Source: a virus
Virus record (IMG/VR): IMGVR_UViG_3300042868_004895
Span: 1-52,815 of that record
Length of the DNA stretch: 52,815 nt
Reading direction: 5' to 3' (one strand)
The notes beneath the pieces were generated by a model. The model was not told where the DNA came from. It searched no databases and was given only the letters and a program-made list of their open reading frames with translations. Of the stretch, positions 49,716 through 52,815 are shown piece after piece (the stretch's first letter is position 1; the number at the start of each line of letters is the position of its first letter). Position numbers and translations under genes: made by a program.

Positions 49716-50702
49716 TTATCGCGTGTACATTGATATGTTTGGCAAGATCATCATCGGGCTGTTGTCCCGCTCTTCTTGCTGCGCGAAGTACAGGCTTTCC
49801 TTAGCCTTCGCGTCGAGCATTGAGATCATGCTTGGGTCGACTTCGATATACTCCAGCGCCAGACGCGCGGCGAGCATAGCCACAATCGCCTCGTACCAAC
49901 GCTGCGGCACTTCGATTTCTTGCGTCATGGTGCCTACGTCCATGATGTAGCGCTGACGCCACAGGACGATTTGGTACACTTCCGCCTCTTGATTGGGGAC
50001 CGGCCACATGTGCATCACTGGCTGCTGCACTTGACGGTCAAACCAGTACTGAAGTGGACGATTTGACTGGAAATATTTGTTCGGCAGGTTCGTGTAATCG
50101 TCGCGGTTGATGCGCGCCAGCGGGATTTCGGTCGGCATGTTGCCGAGATACACAAGACTGAAGCTCAAAGTGCCTGATGTCGCGCGTACGCGGAAATACG
50201 TTGTCGCGACGCTGCTTTCGAGGTCGAACCACGTCCACTGTCCGGCCGTTGCTGACGGTGTTTCTGTCTGGATGACGTCCCAAATCAGGCCGTCTTCGCT
50301 GCGCTCAAGGGCCAGCGGCACGGCGTCCGCCGCCCACTTGACGCCTACCGTGCTGACGAACGTCGGTGAGGTAAAGTTTACTTCACGTGCCGTTGACGTG
50401 TCGTAATTGATGCCGGTGACTTGCTGCAGCGTGCGCAAGTTGCTGTTCAGGACGTCGAGCGTGCCTGTGTCGAGGGTGATGTCGCCAACGCCGTTGTAGA
50501 GCGGGTATATTTGCTTGTCGATGCACCAGAGCTGGATGCCGCGATTGGACAGGTCCGACAGCAGCATGAAAAGCTGGTCGTTTGCGATGTCGACATGCTC
50601 GGGCGTCAACGACTGCGCGGGCAGTTTGCAGCGGCGCGCCGCGTTTTCAATAACTTTGCGGGTATTGAAAACCGTCTGCGATACTGTGTTTGAATAGGCC
50701 AT
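49716..50702 (-). CDS. neck/tail connector-type protein with beta-sandwich insertion
   Basis: 328 residues. The N-terminal helical part (VFNTRKVIENAARRCKLPAQ, ANDQLFMLLSDLSNRGIQLW) and a C-terminal part (YFQSNRPLQYWFDRQVQQPV, MHMWPVPNQ, EIEVPQRWYEAIVAMLAARL) resemble phage adaptor/connector proteins. Residues about 105-195 read as a discoidin-like sandwich (VGVKWAADAVPLALERSEDG, TWFDLESSVATTYFRVRA) inserted in between. Likely sits between portal and tail or on its surface. Confidence 0.74.
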   Translation of the reverse strand: MAYSNTVSQTVFNTRKVIENAARRCKLPAQSLTPEHVDIANDQLFMLLSDLSNRGIQLWCIDKQIYPLYNGVGDITLDTGTLDVLNSNLRTLQQVTGINYDTSTAREVNFTSPTFVSTVGVKWAADAVPLALERSEDGLIWDVIQTETPSATAGQWTWFDLESSVATTYFRVRATSGTLSFSLVYLGNMPTEIPLARINRDDYTNLPNKYFQSNRPLQYWFDRQVQQPVMHMWPVPNQEAEVYQIVLWRQRYIMDVGTMTQEIEVPQRWYEAIVAMLAARLALEYIEVDPSMISMLDAKAKESLYFAQQEERDNSPMMILPNISMYTR

Positions 50703-50779
50703 AAGTTTTTGCTCGCTGTTTCAACGCAGCAGCGCGCAAGCGTGAGCGCGCATTTCTGACCTGACCCGCATACACGAAA

Positions 50780-50807
50780 GCAGTCTCGGCTACAATACCG
50801 AGACTGC
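50780..50807 (-). terminator. intrinsic-type terminator
   Basis: Perfect 10-bp stem GCAGTCTCGG / CCGAGACTGC with an 8-nt loop, 11 bp past the stop of the gene at 50819, followed on the minus strand by TTTCGTGT. The 116-bp gap (50703-50818) otherwise holds only a small GCGCGC-type dyad near 50734-50753. Confidence 0.7.
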
Positions 50808-50818
50808 CTTAGATGTTA

Positions 50819-51253
50819 TTAGCACTTGCCCTTTGGCATTGCCATGAGGCCACCCTTGCTGCGCGGGATTGGGAGGCGTATCATCGGACGGTCGCTGTGC
50901 GCGGGAACGGCCTTCTTCTTCTTGGCGGCGAGGGCTCCGAGCTCAGCCATACTATTCATGCTTTTTGCTGGTGCCTTCTTGGCGGGGCTCACGCCGCCCG
51001 GTGTCATGCCGAGTTCTTTATCCGTCATACGGCGGCCAGAGCTGTCGGTTGGGCGGGTCGAAATGCCCTCGACTGGTGGCTTGCGGCCCTCCATGCGGCG
51101 ACCTTCTGCCGCGACTTCGGCAGCCGTCGCGCGTTTGCCGCGCTCGTTGTACACGCCGCCGCCATCAAACTTCTTTACGACGCCGCCAGTGGCTTTCTTC
51201 ACTGGTCCGCCGCACATGTACTTCACCTTGGTGCTGTCTTTGAAACCTTTCAT
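50819..51253 (-). CDS. basic GG-motif virion-type protein, 144 aa
   Basis: 144 residues from the ATG at 51253 (SD AAGGTAAGTGAC, 1 nt after the upstream stop). N-terminus KYMCGGPVKKATGGVVKKFD, then GGGVYNERGKRATAAEVAAE; basic and Pro/Lys-rich to the end, disordered. Gly-Gly/Lys motifs of this kind recur in other virion proteins here. Possibly DNA- or capsid-associated. Confidence 0.7.
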   Translation of the reverse strand: MKGFKDSTKVKYMCGGPVKKATGGVVKKFDGGGVYNERGKRATAAEVAAEGRRMEGRKPPVEGISTRPTDSSGRRMTDKELGMTPGGVSPAKKAPAKSMNSMAELGALAAKKKKAVPAHSDRPMIRLPIPRSKGGLMAMPKGKC

Positions 51254-51254
51254 G

Positions 51255-51422
51255 TCACTTACCTTTCTTGCGGGCCGCAGCCATGTTATCAACGAGATTT
51301 GGATATGGTCGCCCGGCCGCCTTGGCGCGGGCCTTGGCGGATTTCTTCTTTTTGACCGATAAATCCTTCGGCTTTCCGAGATCCTTCGGGCGTTTCTTGT
51401 CCCAAACGGCTAAATCGCTCAT
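51255..51422 (-). CDS. small basic protein, 55 aa
   Basis: 55 residues, Lys/Arg/Ala-rich: SDLAVWDKKRPKDLGKPKDL, then KAAGRPYPNLVDNMAAARKK. It starts one base after the upstream stop region and ends two bases before the next ATG. I recall the 'AAGRPYPNLVDNM' pattern in small phage structural-region proteins. Likely disordered and DNA- or protein-binding. Confidence 0.68.
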   Translation of the reverse strand: MSDLAVWDKKRPKDLGKPKDLSVKKKKSAKARAKAAGRPYPNLVDNMAAARKKGK

Positions 51423-51423
51423 A

Positions 51424-51708
51424 TCAACAGTCCCATTTGCGTAGTGATAGGGCCTTGCGCGTCGGTCGACCCTTGTCGTCCTTCATCGGCCCCGGCATGC
51501 CAGACATTCTTGCGCAAAATGACTTGCGCCGCGCAGCGGATTTGGGTGATTTCTTCGCCTGTTTGGCCGAAACGGGTGGCTTGATGTCATGCCCCTGAGC
51601 GCGCAGCGATGCGCGCCCCTTGGCGTTAAGGCCACCCTCGGGGTTCTTACCCTCCTTGCGGGTCCATGCGCCTCCCTTGGCGCGCTTGACGGCAAGGTCG
51701 CTCATCAT
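51424..51708 (-). CDS. DUF6321-like basic protein
   Basis: 94 residues from the ATG overlapping the upstream stop (TGATG). Pattern: KNPEGGLNAKGRASLRAQGH, then RRKSFCARMSGMPGPMKDDK and GRPTRKALSLRKWDC; to my knowledge this is the DUF6321 family. Strongly basic with conserved Cys near the end. Function unknown; it accompanies structural genes in many phages. Confidence 0.78.
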   Translation of the reverse strand: MMSDLAVKRAKGGAWTRKEGKNPEGGLNAKGRASLRAQGHDIKPPVSAKQAKKSPKSAARRKSFCARMSGMPGPMKDDKGRPTRKALSLRKWDC

Positions 51709-52115
51709 CAATCTGCGTAGGACTTAACCATCTCAAGGATGATTGTGTACGTATCACCTGCGGTCTGGTCGAGTGTCGAAAACTGAATATCGCCCGTCTT
51801 GCCTGCGCCTGCGTTGTTCCACAAACCGCCGAAACTTTCGTAATCGGAGACGTAGTTGTTGTTCTGCGGGACGACGGTGACAAGCACGTCGGTGGTCGCG
51901 TCCCAGTAAATGGCCACTTCCATGCCGTGCGTCATGGCGTAAATCTTTGTGATTGTAACGCCGTCGCAAGGCCGGTCAAAAGAACTGGGGAGGAGTGTCG
52001 ATACATCAACCTTGGTCACCTTGGTCTCGCCGGTGCCGTCGGAGATGTTCGTGAATTTCATGATGGCTTTGCGTTCGCCATCGAACAAGATTTGTGTTGC
52101 TACTGCGTCTGCCAT
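51708..52115 (-). CDS. structural-region protein, 135 aa
   Basis: 135 residues, beta-rich and acidic, with ERKAIMKFTNISDGTGETKV, VTITKIYAMTHGMEVAIYWD and GDIQFSTLDQTAGDTYTIIL. The SD (AAGGAACACACAG) is clear. Probably a minor virion or capsid-associated protein by position between the capsid-proximal genes; family not named. Confidence 0.72.
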   Translation of the reverse strand: MADAVATQILFDGERKAIMKFTNISDGTGETKVTKVDVSTLLPSSFDRPCDGVTITKIYAMTHGMEVAIYWDATTDVLVTVVPQNNNYVSDYESFGGLWNNAGAGKTGDIQFSTLDQTAGDTYTIILEMVKSYAD

Positions 52116-52138
52116 CTGTGTGTTCCTTATAAAATGCG

Positions 52139-52171
52139 GCGGGTAGCAGGGACTTCCGATCCACTACCCGC
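52139..52171 (-). terminator. possible terminator hairpin
   Basis: 8-bp stem GCGGGTAG / CTACCCGC with a 17-nt loop, followed on the minus strand by CGCATTTTATAAGG, a modest T-run. It lies just upstream of the SD of the gene at 52115, so it may only attenuate. Confidence 0.5.
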
Positions 52172-52196
52172 ACGCACTATATCATCGCGTTAACGA

Positions 52197-52640
52197 TTAG
52201 TCATCAGCCGTTGTTTGAACGTACAGCATGGTGACGCGAACTTGGCCTGCAGTCGGCTGACCGACTGAGGTTACAGTTGCGACAACCGCACGGTTCGTGC
52301 CAACATCGTCCATCGCAGCGAGCTGCGCAGCGCTGAAGCCGTTTGAACGGCGAGCTGCCGTCTTTACGCTGACTGCGCTGAGGTACTGCGTGCCGCCGGA
52401 AGCGGTACCGGCCGAAAGCGTGGCCGAAGTCGCGCTGTCGTAAGCCGTGAGAACGTCAACGTAGAAGTCAACAATCTGCGAAGACGCAGGGATGTTGAAC
52501 GTCGCGTTTTGTACCAGTGTGGCGTCGAAATTGATCAACGCGGTTTGGCTGAGATAGGCGAGGCCGAGGTTTGGGCCAAAGCTTTCGCCTGCGTTGCGGT
52601 CGCCAGAGGCGAGTGGTCCGCTCCAAGTAGTCTGTGACAT
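52197..52640 (-). CDS. capsid-proximal structural protein, possible decoration protein
   Basis: 147 residues after a strong SD (AAAGGAGAAACTAA), immediately downstream of the major capsid gene. SQTTWSGPLASGDRNAGESF, then FNIPASSQIVDFYVDVLTAY, SATLSAGTASGGTQYLSA and a Val-rich end (GQVRVTMLYVQTTAD): an all-beta protein. From memory this pattern is very common next to capsid genes in aquatic phages. Capsid decoration is an inference. Confidence 0.74.
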   Translation of the reverse strand: MSQTTWSGPLASGDRNAGESFGPNLGLAYLSQTALINFDATLVQNATFNIPASSQIVDFYVDVLTAYDSATSATLSAGTASGGTQYLSAVSVKTAARRSNGFSAAQLAAMDDVGTNRAVVATVTSVGQPTAGQVRVTMLYVQTTADD

Positions 52641-52664
52641 TTAGTTTCTCCTTTAGAGAAGGGA

Positions 52665-52682
52665 GGGGGACCGAAGTCCCCC
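52665..52682 (-). terminator. TTCG-loop hairpin after the capsid gene
   Basis: On the minus strand GGGGGAC-TTCG-GTCCCCC, 7 bp beyond the capsid stop, followed by TCCCTTCTC. It may limit read-through so that capsid is made in excess, or stabilise the capsid transcript. Confidence 0.6.
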
Positions 52683-52689
52683 AACCCGA

Positions 52690-52815
52690 TTAGATGCCAG
52701 CCGTACCGTATACGCCGCGTGGATCGGTCCAACCGAAGTTGTAACGCTCAGTGGCCTTGTAGCGCATGCTGTCGGTTTCGAAATCACCTTCCATGCTCTT
52801 CTCAAGACCGCGACG
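52690..52815 (-). CDS. major capsid protein (C-terminal 41 residues only)
   Basis: Open to the window edge. It ends with EGDFETDSMRYKATERYNFG, then WTDPRGVYGTAGI, typical of the end of phage major capsid proteins of the P22/N4-gp56-like groups (from memory). The rest of the gene lies outside the window. Its position, with the portal at the other edge, fits a circularly arranged head module. Confidence 0.8.
   Translation of the reverse strand, partial: RRGLEKSMEGDFETDSMRYKATERYNFGWTDPRGVYGTAGI

Noticed and set aside
1-52815. tRNA genes, IS elements or an integration module
   Set aside because: No cloverleaf, transposase, integrase or terminal inverted repeats were recognised by reading; a tRNA scan was not possible here.

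Overview
This window is almost all of the genome of a lytic, tailed double-stranded DNA phage, most likely with a short-tailed, P22-like podovirus architecture. It holds terminase subunits, a P22-type portal with a long helical tail, a gp10-like stabilisation protein, adaptor proteins, large internal/ejection-type proteins and a complete phage replication module. No integrase, excisionase, tRNA, rRNA, IS element or CRISPR array was seen. A GapR/DUF2312 nucleoid-protein homologue, a family centred on Alphaproteobacteria, suggests an alphaproteobacterial host, probably aquatic; this is an inference. The window starts inside the portal gene and ends inside the last 41 codons of the major capsid gene, both on the minus strand. 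If the genome is circular or circularly permuted, the missing piece is the portal C-terminus, any scaffold and most of the capsid gene.

Layout. (1) 1-5007, minus: portal (partial), TerL, TerS and a 201-residue DNA-binding-type protein. (2) 5008-5302: divergent control region. (3) 5303-10994, plus: a tightly packed early region of about 20 very small genes, many joined by ATGA overlaps, ending in a YdaS/Cro-like HTH protein. (4) 10997-21159, plus: replication and recombination genes: primase-helicase, DUF2800 RecB-like nuclease, DUF2815 single-strand-binding protein, GapR, family A DNA polymerase, VRR-NUC nuclease and an SNF2-type helicase. (5) 21122-36379, minus: internal virion proteins, gp10-like tail protein, S74-chaperone tail fibre, adaptor. 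(6) 36450-41153, minus: lysis and envelope cassette with a GH19 endolysin, holin-like and coiled-coil membrane proteins, and two exported proteins (a nidogen-like one and an Asn/Thr-repeat one). (7) 41150-49167, minus: three related tail-fibre genes and two paralogous accessory genes. (8) 49170-52815, minus: a zinc-ribbon pair, a neck/tail protein, small basic proteins, possible decoration proteins and the capsid end.

The early plus-strand operons are fed by repeated promoters (TTGCAA-type -35, 17 bp spacer) followed by a conserved untranslated leader, ATCAGCAAC-(A/G)AGGAG-TAC. The most unusual element lies between gapR and the DNA polymerase gene. A good promoter there runs straight into two inverted repeats; the second sequesters the polymerase Shine-Dalgarno sequence and carries in its loop a 20-nt antisense match to the conserved early leader. 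This looks like a structured regulatory leader or small RNA.
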